From the NCBI GenBank assembly GCA_964596345.1, contig CAZQSZ010000002.1:186001-250000 (forward strand): a stretch of 64,000 bases of DNA, read 5' to 3'. The notes beneath the pieces were generated by a model. The model saw only the letters and a program-made list of their open reading frames with translations. It had not been told where the DNA came from and ran no database searches. Numbering within the stretch: the first letter of the stretch is position 1; each line of letters starts with the position of its first letter. The translations under genes and the position numbers were made by a program. The stretch comes from CADEDV01 sp964596345 (GTDB taxonomy: Bacteria; Bacteroidota; Bacteroidia; Chitinophagales; Chitinophagaceae). This document shows positions 1 through 9,420 of the stretch, piece after piece.

Positions 1-490
1 CGGCAGCCACATGTTTTTGCCGGAAATCGCTGAGGGTGATAATACCGGTGTCAACAGCGATATGGTCGCCATCACCTATTTGTAAAGTGGCATTGGGAAA
101 AGCATCATAACCATGCAATAGCCGGGGTGCATGATAAATAGTTTGTCCGTGACTGGCAATAAGATCTATTTGTTCATTGGTATAGTTCCATTTCTTTAAA
201 CAACTATTAATAATAGCCGCATGTTGTTGGGCCACCCATGCATTCAGCAGGCAAACCATTTCCAGGTTGGCATCTTTGCGGGAGAAAATGCTTTTTAGTT
301 TCTCTTTAAAAGAAGCCTCATACGCCACGGTATCAAATTCGAGTAACTCCAGTTGGGTGTTGCTGCCATCGCCGCTGATACGGCAAAGAGCAAGGTCCAG
401 TCCGTCAAAAGAAGTTCCGCTCATCAGGCCAATGATCAGCCGGGTTTCCTTGCAGGCGATATCATACAGTCGTTGGATCTGTGTATTCAT
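1..490 (-). CDS. anmK: Anhydro-N-acetylmuramic acid kinase (AnmK), 5' part
   Basis: The frame opens with ATG at 488-490 and runs off the left edge after 163 codons, so about 40% of a roughly 400-residue protein is visible. AnmK phosphorylates and opens 1,6-anhydro-MurNAc to MurNAc-6-phosphate in cytosolic peptidoglycan recycling. Visible family marks are the phosphate-binding GLMSGTSFDG at residues 21-30, ASHGQTIYH at about 112-120, and the QIGDGDHIAVDTGI block followed by DFR at about 137-156. It diverges from a DeoR-type regulator across a 141-bp gap, which may hold shared control signals. The family call rests on motif recall; the C-terminal half lies outside the window. Confidence 0.93.
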   Translation of the reverse strand, partial: MNTQIQRLYDIACKETRLIIGLMSGTSFDGLDLALCRISGDGSNTQLELLEFDTVAYEASFKEKLKSIFSRKDANLEMVCLLNAWVAQQHAAIINSCLKKWNYTNEQIDLIASHGQTIYHAPRLLHGYDAFPNATLQIGDGDHIAVDTGIITLSDFRQKHVAA

Positions 491-551
491 GAGGCTCAGT
501 TTGTCGGTTTCGTGCAACTAAATTTACGATTTGTTGAGATTTTTTGCGGGT

Positions 552-578
552 TTTGGTAAAAAAGATTGCAATAATTTG
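552..578 (+). promoter_or_regulatory. Possible Bacteroidota-type promoter for the DeoR gene
   Basis: A TTTG at 552-555 and a TAATTTG at 572-578 resemble the -33 TTTG and -7 TAnnTTTG elements of the Bacteroidota primary sigma factor. They lie about 55 bases before the ATG at 632. The 16-base gap is shorter than usual and the -7 element lacks one base of the consensus, so this is a weak prediction. Confidence 0.3.
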
Positions 579-631
579 CTGATTTGGGTAAAACAGTTCT
601 AAATTAGATAACACAACCAACGATCTGCTCT

Positions 632-1378
632 ATGCTGAAAAGGGAAAGACAGGATTTCATTCTGCATGAAGTGAACCTCCATAACAGGGTGTTTACTGCC
701 GATCTTTCCGAGGCCATCAATGTATCCGAGGATACGATCCGCAGGGATCTGCAGGAATTAGCGGATACCGGCAAGATCATTAAAGTACATGGCGGTGCCC
801 TCTCCAAATCCTTTCAGGCCAATTTCAATGTCAATGGTGTTTATTCATTGGATAATAAAAAGATCATTGCCCGAAAAGCAGTGACACTTATTAAAGATGA
901 TATGTTTGTACTTACCACGGGTGGTACCACGATCATTGAATTAGCCAAATCATTACCTGAAATTTTAAAAGCCACTTTTATCACCGGCAGTTTGCCCGCG
1001 GCGATGGAATATGTGCATCACCCGAATATTGATATCATTTTTATTGGTGATCGTGTTTCCAAAGATTCCAGAATAACGGTGGGGGGAGAAGCGATCTCCC
1101 GCATCAAGCAGATACGGGCCGACCTGTGCATATTGGGTATTAATGCGATTGATGCCACGAATGGTGTAACGGATAATGACTGGGATGTAGTGCAGGTAAA
1201 ACGGGCAATGATAGAGTCTGCTGAAAAAGTGGTGGCATTGTCCATTTCGGAGAAACTGAATTCATCACAACGGATCAACGTATGCGGGCTGGGTGAAATT
1301 GATATGCTGATCACTGAACTGGAGCCCGGTGATCCGCAACTGGAAGCCTATGTAAAGGCAGGTGTAAAAGTGTTGTAA
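632..1378 (+). CDS. DeoR/GlpR-family transcriptional regulator
   Basis: This 248-residue protein has the usual length and layout of the DeoR family. An N-terminal helix-turn-helix covers residues about 18-57, with a recognition helix in VSEDTIRRDLQEL and the typical HGGAL end. A C-terminal DeoRC sensor domain follows, with the phosphosugar-binding TTGGTT at residues 95-100. Such regulators usually repress sugar genes and respond to a phosphorylated sugar. It is divergent from anmK and only 44 bp upstream of a SusC gene on its own strand, so it may control amino-sugar recycling, the SusC/D pair, or both. The ligand cannot be read from the sequence. Confidence 0.9.
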   Translation: MLKRERQDFILHEVNLHNRVFTADLSEAINVSEDTIRRDLQELADTGKIIKVHGGALSKSFQANFNVNGVYSLDNKKIIARKAVTLIKDDMFVLTTGGTTIIELAKSLPEILKATFITGSLPAAMEYVHHPNIDIIFIGDRVSKDSRITVGGEAISRIKQIRADLCILGINAIDATNGVTDNDWDVVQVKRAMIESAEKVVALSISEKLNSSQRINVCGLGEIDMLITELEPGDPQLEAYVKAGVKVL

Positions 1379-1422
1379 CTGTTTTGTAAATCTATATTGT
1401 TTTTAACCCCAAAAATTGTAGT

Positions 1423-4400
1423 ATGAAAAATCTGCTTTGGTTAGGGCAGGGGCGGTGGAAAGCTTTTTCTTTCTTCTTGTTCCTGCAATTGGCTGCTCTC
1501 CTGGTAACAGCCCAGGTACGTGTCTCCGGTAAGGTAACCGGGAGTGATGGAAATGGTATTGCCTCCGTTTCTGTACAGGTTCGTGGTACCAGCATTGGTA
1601 CTGTATCCGATGCGAATGGACTTTATGATTTAAGTGCTACACTAAAGCCAGGTACTTATATACTTGATTTTAGTGCCGTAGGTTTTAAATCAACAGAACA
1701 GATCTTTGAAATAGGCAGTGCTGCTGCTTACACAATTAATGCGAAGCTTTCTGAGGATGCCTTGAAAATGGATGAAGTAGTTGTGATTGGTTCTTCATTG
1801 AAACAATCAAGAAAGCAATTAGGTAATACAGTTAATTCGGTCAGTGCAAAGCAACTGGCTAATACAGGTTCCGGAAACCTGACAGCTGCATTGCAGGGTA
1901 AGGTTCCTGGAGCACAAATATCCCAAACCTCCGGTGATCCATCTGGTGGTATTTCTATCCGGATGAGAGGAACAAGTACTATAAAAGGTTCTTCTGAGCC
2001 ATTATATGTTATTGACGGTGTTATCGTAAGTAACGCTACGACGAATGTTACAAATCTAAATGTACCTGCTGGTGCCAGCGCAGAAATTGGAACAAACCGT
2101 TTGGCTGATATCAACCCGAATGATATTGAAAAGATTGATGTGATTCCCGGAGCTTCTGCTTCTGCTATTTATGGTTCAAGGGCCAGTAATGGTGTTGTTT
2201 TAATTACTACTAAAACAGGTAAAGCAGGCCAGGTTAAGATTGATTTCAGCACCAGTCTTATCACCAACGCATTACGTAAAAAAGTTTATATAACGACCTA
2301 CGGAAAGCAGTTTGGCTATGCGGCACTTCGTTTAGGCAATATCAGCAATGCCGGGGGACCGCCTACTTACAATGGTGCTACCATCACTTACACACGGCCT
2401 GATGGACAAGTCAGGATTTTGGCGACTGATCTGGTTGATGTAACAAGATATGATTACCAGGATGAGATTTTTCAAAAGGGGTTGGGCACAGATAATTATA
2501 TTTCACTGAGCGGTGGTTCGGAGAAAACTAAATATTATTTTTCCGGAGGTTTTTACAAAAATGAAGGGATCATTAAAGGAACGGATTTCAAAAGATTCAA
2601 TTTTAAATCCAGGATTGAGCAAACAATCAACAAATACATAACCATTATTGGTGGCATAGGCTATACGAACAGCTTTTCTAACGAAAAGCCAAATGGTAAT
2701 GTGTTCTGGAGCCCGATCAATTCAATTAATATCACTAACAACCTGTATGATATCACCGAAAGGGATGCAGCTGGAAACTTGAAAGGGGTTGAACCCACAA
2801 GGGTTAATCCTCTGAGTGTGATAGAGGATATGTCACTCACACAATCTGTCAGCAGAACGATAAGTGATATCCAGGTGAAAATCAAACCAGCTAAAGGGCT
2901 GAGTATTGATTATATACTGGGGATAGATAACTTCAGCCAGGAAGGAAATAACCTGATAGAAAGATACCCTTATATCTCCGCACAGGAAGGTCTTGGGTAT
3001 GTATCCAGTGCTTTAGTAAATACGTTCCTGATTAATAACGATGTGAACGTATCTTATCAAACGAAGTTTAAAACAATTTCTTCTTTAACTACTGTAGGAT
3101 TTAATCACCAGTATCAAAAAATCACCGGACTGTTCAACGAAGGAAGGGACCTGCTGAATGGGATTACGTCAATTAATGGTGCAGCGGTACGATTGGACCC
3201 AAGATACACCTATGACCAGCGCCAGATCTTTGGCGGATTTGTGCAACAGACATTCGGGTATAAGAATATTTTTTACCTGACTGCTGCAGGCCGTATTGAT
3301 GGAAGTACATCTTTCCCGCAGGATACACGAACGTATTTTTATCCGAAACTAAGTGGTTCCTGGTCGATCAGCGATATGGAGTTTTGGAAAAAATCTGAAA
3401 ACAGCTGGTTTACTTCTGCCCGTGTAAGAGCCTCATGGGGATTAGCCGGAAACCTGAGCGGTATAGGATCTTATGACAGGTTCTCTACTTATTTATCAGG
3501 AAGTATCAATGGTATCGCTACCTACAATGTGAATACTTCACTTGGTAATGAATTTGTTGAGCCTGAAAGGTCAAGTGAACTGGAGTTTGGTACAGACCTT
3601 TCTTTCCTGAATAATAAGCTGGGCCTGGTATTTACAGTGTATAATAAAAAAATTGTTGATAATTCATTGCTGGTGGACAGGGTACTTGCTCCTTCATCCG
3701 GTGGTAGCACAAGAGTAGAGAACGTTGGTAATCTCACTAATAAAGGTTGGGAATTAGGGATAACTGCCAACCCGGTATCCGGTAAGAATTTTAATTGGAG
3801 CCTGTTTGCATCCATTAATAAAAACGAAAACCTGGTAACTGCATCCAGCCAGGTATCCCCGGTTGCACTGGCAAATAATGGAGGCTCACCTTCTGTAATT
3901 TTAGCCGGTCAGCCATTGGGTGTTTTTTACGGTAACTATTTTGAACGGGATGCAGCAGGAAACTTATTGTTGGATGCAGGAGGACGTCCTATCGCCGCTG
4001 TTAATAATCCAACGCAGAAAGTATTGCTGAGAAAGGCATTGGGTGATCCTAATCCTGACTGGGTCGTGAGCTTTAGCAATAGTCTTGAGTATAAAAAGTT
4101 AAGCTTTGGCTTTTTACTTGATGGGGCATTAGGTCAGCAGGTGTTTAATGCCGACAGGAGAACAAGACAGGGTGTTGGAATAGGTGATTATGCAGAGAAA
4201 GAAGCAAAAGGACTTTTGCCAAGGGGATATATTTTCAGTATTTACAATACGGAAGAATGGAGGGTTGAGAGTGGTTCTTATGTTAAGCTGAGAGAAATTT
4301 CTTTGTCTTATCAATTACCTTCTTTTGCCAAATTCATTAAATCATCATCCATTTCCCTGGTTGGCAGAAACCTGATCAGCTGGGATACATACGATGGATA

Positions 4401-4509
4401 TGACCCGGAAACAAATGCGGGTGGTAATAGTGCCGTGTTAAGAGGGATTGATTTTGGTAATGTACCCATTCCCAAAACCTTCCAGCTGACTTTCAGAGCT
4501 AGTTTCTAA
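1423..4509 (+). CDS. SusC/RagA-family TonB-dependent outer-membrane receptor
   Basis: This 1028-residue protein has a signal peptide (residues about 1-30, cleavage after LLVTA), a carboxypeptidase-like regulatory domain (about 32-115), a TonB plug domain (about 120-240) and a C-terminal 22-strand-type barrel ending in the aromatic residue of RASF. SusC hallmarks are PLYVIDGV near residue 194 and ASAIYGSRASNGVVLITTKTG near 245. SusC proteins import oligosaccharides or peptides together with a SusD lid lipoprotein, whose gene follows 17 bp downstream. The DeoR regulator lies just upstream with no terminator between. The cargo is unknown, since no glycoside hydrolase or protease is part of the unit. 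Confidence 0.95.
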   Translation: MKNLLWLGQGRWKAFSFFLFLQLAALLVTAQVRVSGKVTGSDGNGIASVSVQVRGTSIGTVSDANGLYDLSATLKPGTYILDFSAVGFKSTEQIFEIGSAAAYTINAKLSEDALKMDEVVVIGSSLKQSRKQLGNTVNSVSAKQLANTGSGNLTAALQGKVPGAQISQTSGDPSGGISIRMRGTSTIKGSSEPLYVIDGVIVSNATTNVTNLNVPAGASAEIGTNRLADINPNDIEKIDVIPGASASAIYGSRASNGVVLITTKTGKAGQVKIDFSTSLITNALRKKVYITTYGKQFGYAALRLGNISNAGGPPTYNGATITYTRPDGQVRILATDLVDVTRYDYQDEIFQKGLGTDNYISLSGGSEKTKYYFSGGFYKNEGIIKGTDFKRFNFKSRIEQTINKYITIIGGIGYTNSFSNEKPNGNVFWSPINSINITNNLYDITERDAAGNLKGVEPTRVNPLSVIEDMSLTQSVSRTISDIQVKIKPAKGLSIDYILGIDNFSQEGNNLIERYPYISAQEGLGYVSSALVNTFLINNDVNVSYQTKFKTISSLTTVGFNHQYQKITGLFNEGRDLLNGITSINGAAVRLDPRYTYDQRQIFGGFVQQTFGYKNIFYLTAAGRIDGSTSFPQDTRTYFYPKLSGSWSISDMEFWKKSENSWFTSARVRASWGLAGNLSGIGSYDRFSTYLSGSINGIATYNVNTSLGNEFVEPERSSELEFGTDLSFLNNKLGLVFTVYNKKIVDNSLLVDRVLAPSSGGSTRVENVGNLTNKGWELGITANPVSGKNFNWSLFASINKNENLVTASSQVSPVALANNGGSPSVILAGQPLGVFYGNYFERDAAGNLLLDAGGRPIAAVNNPTQKVLLRKALGDPNPDWVVSFSNSLEYKKLSFGFLLDGALGQQVFNADRRTRQGVGIGDYAEKEAKGLLPRGYIFSIYNTEEWRVESGSYVKLREISLSYQLPSFAKFIKSSSISLVGRNLISWDTYDGYDPETNAGGNSAVLRGIDFGNVPIPKTFQLTFRASF

Positions 4510-4526
4510 CCTTTAAAAATTAAACA

Positions 4527-5861
4527 ATGAAAATGCTTCGAATAAAACAAATAGCCTTATTGCTCCTGGTGAGCAGTAGTGTTATGTTTACTTCTTGTGA
4601 TAAGGAGTACATAAACCCCAGCACAGCTTCAGTGCCAAGCGTAACTACCAGTGTGGATGGATTAATGAATCTATGTGCCGGTCTGCAACGGCGATATACG
4701 ATAGGCAGGCAAAGTCCATTGTACACAGCACCGATTGGTGGTGCTTACAGTGTTTATGCACTTTACACTTTAAATATTGGTAACACGGCTGAAAAAGAGC
4801 TGGAAACCGGGAAAGGTGCAGTGACACAGGGCAACGCCATTGTCTCTCAAATGTGGGCACAATGTTTACTGACCAAAACGGAAGCAGAAACTGTATTAGA
4901 TAACCTGGGTGTTGCCGCTGATCCTACCGATAAAGTAGGATTAAAGGCTTATGCCAGTATTTTTTACGGATTGAGTATGGGTACGCTGGTTCAGTTCTTT
5001 GAGAAAATCCCGTTGACAAATGGAACCAATGCAGTATTTAGTGACAGGGCAGAGGCACTTCAAAAAGTGATCACTGTGCTTGAAAGTGCAGATGCTGACC
5101 TGGCCACTACTAATCCCAGTGCAAAATTCCTGAGTAAAGTACCTGCCGGTATTGATGTAAAGAATACGGTAAAGGCTTTACTGGCCCGTTATTACAATAT
5201 ACAAAGCATGATCACAGGGACCTATAACTCTACTGCTGGTAATAAGGCATTGGCTTTTGCAGCTGCTGCAAGCCAGACGGTGAAATCAGAATTCAGGTTT
5301 ACAGCTGCCACACCTAATCCGTTGGGAGAATGGAATTTTACAGTAAACGTTTTTGGAGCCATTGATTCTACCCTGGGTTTAAAGAATGGGCTTGCTCCTG
5401 TTCCTGCGGCAACCGATCCCCGTGTAGGCTTTTATATCAGCAGAACAGGTCCGACTACATTTCCATTGAAAGCATTTGCCTTAAATACAACAGCATCTTA
5501 TCCTGTTTATCTTCCGGGAGAAATGAGCCTGATCATCGCAGAGAATTATGCCCGTCAAAGCCAGTTCCCGCAAAGCAAAATTGCACTGGATGCTGTTCGT
5601 ACAAAAACTACTGATATTTATGGTATCGGTGCATCTCAGCCAGCCTACAGCGGTCCATTAACAATAGCTGATCTGTTACAGGATATTTATAAGCAGAGAA
5701 GATTGGAAATGTTCCTGAGCGGCCAGGAGTTAGAAGACAGCCGTCGTTTCGGAAGGCCTGCACCTAATTCAGCTACGGAAGAACGTAACAGGACATTCTA
5801 CCCTTACCCATTAATTGAAAGGGATAATAATACGAACACACCTCCCGATCCTGCCATTTAA
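4527..5861 (+). CDS. SusD/RagB-family nutrient-binding lipoprotein
   Basis: This 444-residue protein begins with a lipoprotein signal whose lipobox Cys is residue 24 (MFTSC). The alpha-helical SusD fold is suggested by tetratricopeptide-like helices and by the C-terminal signature RRLEMFLSGQELEDSRRFGR. It would sit on the outer leaflet as the ligand-capturing lid of the SusC barrel encoded immediately upstream. At 444 residues it is shorter than many SusD proteins of 500 or more, so some ligand-binding loops may be missing. A strong hairpin terminator follows at 5901. Confidence 0.9.
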   Translation: MKMLRIKQIALLLLVSSSVMFTSCDKEYINPSTASVPSVTTSVDGLMNLCAGLQRRYTIGRQSPLYTAPIGGAYSVYALYTLNIGNTAEKELETGKGAVTQGNAIVSQMWAQCLLTKTEAETVLDNLGVAADPTDKVGLKAYASIFYGLSMGTLVQFFEKIPLTNGTNAVFSDRAEALQKVITVLESADADLATTNPSAKFLSKVPAGIDVKNTVKALLARYYNIQSMITGTYNSTAGNKALAFAAAASQTVKSEFRFTAATPNPLGEWNFTVNVFGAIDSTLGLKNGLAPVPAATDPRVGFYISRTGPTTFPLKAFALNTTASYPVYLPGEMSLIIAENYARQSQFPQSKIALDAVRTKTTDIYGIGASQPAYSGPLTIADLLQDIYKQRRLEMFLSGQELEDSRRFGRPAPNSATEERNRTFYPYPLIERDNNTNTPPDPAI

Positions 5862-5900
5862 ATTTTTTGCAGACATAGAACAAGTAAGCAGTTAGTGTGT

Positions 5901-5930
5901 AAAAGGTTGCCGGAAACGGCAACCTTTTTA
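5901..5930. terminator. Bidirectional rho-independent terminator
   Basis: A perfect 12-bp stem (5901-5912 with 5917-5928) closes on a GAAA tetraloop and is bounded by A-run and T-run. It lies between the convergent SusD and bioA genes and overlaps the bioA stop codon, so it can end transcripts from both sides. Confidence 0.9.
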
Positions 5931-7193
5931 TATATGGTCAATGATCAGCCGGAGAGTGTTGTACAGCTGTTGAAGTTGTGCTGCAGTAATACAGTAAGGA
6001 GGCATGATGTAAACAGTATTGCCCAGCGGGCGGAGGAATACATACTGCTGCAGCGCCAGCTGCATTGTTTCCTCCTTTACCTTATTGAGGTATTCTTTCT
6101 GATCGGAATGAAATTCAAAAGCCAGGATCGTGCCCAGGCTGCGGGCATTCATCACTTTTGGGTGATGGCAGACCTCTTGCACAAATTGCCGGTTCAAAGC
6201 TGAAATATTTTCTATACTGTCCATACAGCTTTCCTGTTGCAACAGGTCCAGGCTGGCTAATGCTGCCGCACAGGCGATCGGGTTGGCAGTGTAGGAATGA
6301 CCATGGAAAAAGGTTTTATACAGGTCATCCTGCAGGAAAGCATCAAATATGTTTTGTGTGCAGGCAGTGATGGCTAAGGGAAGACTTCCCCCAGTCAATC
6401 CTTTGGATAAACAAATCATATCCGGTTTGTGATGCAGGTATTCCGAGGCAAAGAGGTTACCCGCTCTTCCGAAACCGGTCATCACTTCATCTGCGATACA
6501 CAATACTTCATGTTGCTTCAGCTGGCAGATGAGTTCGTTCAGCCAGGCTGCTTCATACATATTCATGCCGCCGGCTCCCTGTACTAATGGTTCGTAAATA
6601 AAACAGGAGATCTCGTTATACGGTACATGCTGAAGAGGTAAAGAAGCGTTGGGCTCTATGAAAATCACTTCAAACAGGAAATTGTCAAATGCCATGGTAA
6701 ATACACCTCTTTCACTTACACTCATGGCTCCGAATGTATCCCCATGATAGGAGTTTCGTAGGGCCAGTATTTTATTTCTTTGCTGCTGTCCTTTATTCCG
6801 GTGAAACTGGATGGCCATTTTCAGGGCTACCTCCACTGCAGTAGATCCATTATCTGAATAAAAGACTTTTGAAAATTGCCCGGGCAGCAGTGGTAACAAT
6901 CGTTCTGCTAATTGCACCGCCGGTTCATGGGTGCAGCCGGCAAAGATCACATGCTCCAGTTGCCGGGCCTGTTCATATATTTTTTCAGCAATATACGGGT
7001 GGGAATGACCATGAATATTGGTCCACCAGCTGCTGATGGCATCAATATATTTATTCCCCTTTTCATCTACCAGGTAAACGCCTTCCCCTTTTGCAATGGC
7101 CAGTGGCGGAGATGCTGTTTTATGCTGGGTATAAGGGTGCCAGATTACGGATTGGTCCCTTTCAGCCAGCGTTTTGGTCAGTTCGGTTGGCAA
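5928..7193 (-). CDS. bioA: Adenosylmethionine-8-amino-7-oxononanoate aminotransferase (BioA)
   Basis: BioA makes 7,8-diaminopelargonate from KAPA, using S-adenosylmethionine as amino donor, in biotin synthesis. Class-III aminotransferase marks are the IWHPYTQ and SSWWTNIHGHSHPYI blocks, the SDNGSTAVEVALKMA cofactor-phosphate segment, IADEVMTGFGRAG, and the PLP lysine in CLSKGLTGG. There is no ATG near the N terminus. The longest frame starts with TTG at 7268, but a TTG at 7191-7193 lies 12 bp below the end of the predicted start site of a good -7 box and better matches the family N terminus, so 7193 is chosen tentatively. No other biotin gene is visible. The stop overlaps a shared terminator. 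Confidence 0.9.
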   Translation of the reverse strand: MPTELTKTLAERDQSVIWHPYTQHKTASPPLAIAKGEGVYLVDEKGNKYIDAISSWWTNIHGHSHPYIAEKIYEQARQLEHVIFAGCTHEPAVQLAERLLPLLPGQFSKVFYSDNGSTAVEVALKMAIQFHRNKGQQQRNKILALRNSYHGDTFGAMSVSERGVFTMAFDNFLFEVIFIEPNASLPLQHVPYNEISCFIYEPLVQGAGGMNMYEAAWLNELICQLKQHEVLCIADEVMTGFGRAGNLFASEYLHHKPDMICLSKGLTGGSLPLAITACTQNIFDAFLQDDLYKTFFHGHSYTANPIACAAALASLDLLQQESCMDSIENISALNRQFVQEVCHHPKVMNARSLGTILAFEFHSDQKEYLNKVKEETMQLALQQYVFLRPLGNTVYIMPPYCITAAQLQQLYNTLRLIIDHI

Positions 7194-7211
7194 AGTATTG
7201 GTTTGAGCTGT

Positions 7212-7219
7212 CAAAACTA
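7212..7219 (-). promoter_or_regulatory. Candidate -7 element for bioA
   Basis: On the minus strand this reads TAGTTTTG, a perfect match to the Bacteroidota TAnnTTTG -7 element. It lies inside the longest possible bioA frame. If used, transcription would begin near 7205, and translation would have to start at the TTG at 7193. A clear -33 TTTG at standard spacing is not seen. Confidence 0.4.
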
Positions 7220-7311
7220 TTAGCTTGGAGGCAAACCCGGAAAGAATTTTGATGATGACCCGGTGCAACGAAGAGTAAGACAGAATTGTCAGTCAATCTG
7301 ATTCAGCGATT

Positions 7312-7878
7312 ATGGATGAACGCCAACTGGTAAAAGACTGCCTGAAGGGAAGGCCCGAAGCGCAGCGGCAATTGTATGAGCGGTTTGCAAAAACGATGCT
7401 CGGGGTTTGCTATCGCTATACCCGGTCGCTGACGGATGCGGAAGATGTGCTGCAGGAAGGCTATGTACGGGTATTTACCGGGTTGAAACAATACAAATTT
7501 GAAGGCGAGTTAGGTGCCTGGGTGCGCCGGGTTATGGTGAATACGGCGCTGAATTACCTGAAGCGGAACCGCAAATACCGGGACGAAATGTTTTTTACCG
7601 ATCAGCAGCCATTGCTGCACCCGGTTGCAGATAGTGATCCTGCTATTAACCTGCAGGCTAAAGAACTGGCCGATTTGATCCGGCAGCTACCGCATGGCTA
7701 TCAAACGATCTTTAACCTGCATGCCGTGGAAGGATATTCCCATGTTGAAATAGGAGAAATGCTCGGGATCAGTGATGGTACTTCCCGTTCACAATATGCC
7801 AGGGCCCGGGCCCTGCTGATCAGCTGGCTTGAAGAAATCTCTGTTGAAAAAAAAATTAAGAACTATGCCGGTCAATGA
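7312..7878 (+). CDS. ECF-type RNA polymerase sigma factor
   Basis: This 188-residue protein has a sigma-70 region 2 at about residues 22-90 (DAEDVLQEGYVRVF, then GAWVRRVMVNTALNYL) and a region 4 helix-turn-helix at about 123-178 (GYSHVEIGEMLGISDGTSRSQ). It resembles the large Bacteroidota ECF groups that direct small envelope regulons. The next gene, encoding an anti-sigma-like membrane protein, overlaps its end by 14 bp, indicating translational coupling. Two more envelope genes follow in the same direction. The target promoters cannot be identified from this window. Confidence 0.93.
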   Translation: MDERQLVKDCLKGRPEAQRQLYERFAKTMLGVCYRYTRSLTDAEDVLQEGYVRVFTGLKQYKFEGELGAWVRRVMVNTALNYLKRNRKYRDEMFFTDQQPLLHPVADSDPAINLQAKELADLIRQLPHGYQTIFNLHAVEGYSHVEIGEMLGISDGTSRSQYARARALLISWLEEISVEKKIKNYAGQ

Positions 7879-9364
7879 ATTTGAAAAACAGGTGCAGCAA
7901 AAACTGGAGGAGCTGCAACTACAACCTTCCGGCGAAGTGTGGGAGGAAGTAGAAAAACGTATCCAAAAAGAAAGGAAACGCCGGAGAGTGATCTTCTGGT
8001 GGCTGTTTCCGTTGTTGCTGTTAGGCGGCGGTGCAGCGGTATACCTTTTTAATGATAAAGATGAAAAGCTGACAATTACTGAACAAAATGCTAATCAACA
8101 GGCAACTGAAAACAGCGACAGCGATAACGGCACAAAAGATAAAACCAGTAACAACGAACTGACTACTACTACTACCAGTACAACTAAAGAAAATAATACT
8201 CCTGTTCCAGAACAAACTACGGACATCAACAAAGAAAAGATCGTTGCTGGTAAAGAAACCGTGGCCGTACCGGCACAATCAGCTGCAATAACAGTTAAAC
8301 CAGCAGGCACCAGCAAAAAGAAAAATACGGGGGTTAAAAATAACAGGAACAGGAATAGCGAAGAAAACATGCTGATGACTATCGTTCCCCCCGGGAAACA
8401 GAAAAAGGAGCTACCTGTCAATGAAACAACAGAACCGGCTGATAAAATACCGGGAAGTACGGAAGAAATAAAAGCACAACCGGTAGCCGATGAGCTGAAG
8501 CCGGCAGTAATAAGTGGAAATAATAGTATCACTGCAGACGATAAAAAAGATACTGCAGCCCGGGTGCTGCCTGGAATTAAAAAAGATCCGGAAGCAGAAG
8601 TGATTCCTGCCAATGAACAAACAAAAAAGACGAAAGAAAAAAATAGCAAGTGGGAGTTGGGCATTCATGCCACTACAGGTTTGTCCGGAATAAGTGAAGG
8701 CATATCTTTTTTTGATGCACAAAAAAGTGCGGATGCTCTTAGTAGTCCGGGCGGCTCATTGAATATGGCGGGGCCACTGGCACCGGTAACCGCAGCTGCA
8801 CCACAAAACAGTTTTTACTGGCAGGCAGGTGGCTATGCCAAACGAAAACTGTCAAATAAAACAGCTGTTTCAGCAGGACTGGATTTTTCGGCCTATACCA
8901 CTGTCCGGGCTACCGGCGTATTCATTGAAACGTCAAGAATGGTGAATAACGGGCTCAGCAATTTTACAGTAGCCGACTATTATTACAGCGGCACTTCTTC
9001 CAGTTATAAAAACAGGTATTACTTCCTGCAGGTTCCTGTATCTTTTCACTGGCAGTTTAATAAAGGGAAAAAACTTCCTCTTGAATGGCAGAATGGTTTG
9101 TCGGCAGGCTGGATGACCAGCACCAATGCACTGGTATATAGCCCTGCTTCCAATGTTTACTTTAAGGATAATTCCACCTTCAATAAATTCCAGCTGGCTT
9201 ACCAGACTGGTATCAGCACTAGGTTTTTCAGCAAAGCAAAACATCCGCTGACCGCCGGCTTTATTTTCAATTACCATCTCAGCAAACTGGAAAAAGTAAA
9301 AACAGCAGACGGTAATCATCTTGCGTCTTTCGGACTACGGCTTGGTTGGGTATTAAAAAAATAA
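7865..9364 (+). CDS. Anti-sigma-like inner-membrane protein with C-terminal beta-barrel domain
   Basis: The start is placed at the ATG overlapping the sigma stop (499 residues); an ATG 36 bp upstream is possible but lies deeper in the sigma gene. The N terminus (about 1-40) is charged and helical, like sigma-binding segments. It is followed by one membrane helix at about 42-62 (VIFWWLFPLLLLGGGAAVYLF), a long low-complexity Thr/Lys/Glu/Pro-rich region (about 65-270) and a C-terminal part of amphipathic strands (about 285-499) ending like an outer-membrane barrel (ASFGLRLGWVLKK). This order suggests one protein reaching from cytosol to outer membrane, sequestering the sigma factor and sensing the envelope. 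The role is inferred from position and layout. Confidence 0.75.
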   Translation: MPVNEFEKQVQQKLEELQLQPSGEVWEEVEKRIQKERKRRRVIFWWLFPLLLLGGGAAVYLFNDKDEKLTITEQNANQQATENSDSDNGTKDKTSNNELTTTTTSTTKENNTPVPEQTTDINKEKIVAGKETVAVPAQSAAITVKPAGTSKKKNTGVKNNRNRNSEENMLMTIVPPGKQKKELPVNETTEPADKIPGSTEEIKAQPVADELKPAVISGNNSITADDKKDTAARVLPGIKKDPEAEVIPANEQTKKTKEKNSKWELGIHATTGLSGISEGISFFDAQKSADALSSPGGSLNMAGPLAPVTAAAPQNSFYWQAGGYAKRKLSNKTAVSAGLDFSAYTTVRATGVFIETSRMVNNGLSNFTVADYYYSGTSSSYKNRYYFLQVPVSFHWQFNKGKKLPLEWQNGLSAGWMTSTNALVYSPASNVYFKDNSTFNKFQLAYQTGISTRFFSKAKHPLTAGFIFNYHLSKLEKVKTADGNHLASFGLRLGWVLKK

Positions 9365-9420
9365 TTACAGAAGGCGCAACGCTGTTCTTTGTGCTGTTGT
9401 CAGGAATGAAAACCAAGTTT

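Noticed and set aside
8095..8664. Long open frame of 189 codons on the minus strand inside the anti-sigma-like gene
   Set aside because: It mirrors the low-complexity Thr/Lys-rich region of the plus-strand gene, has no family-like motif and no independent signals.
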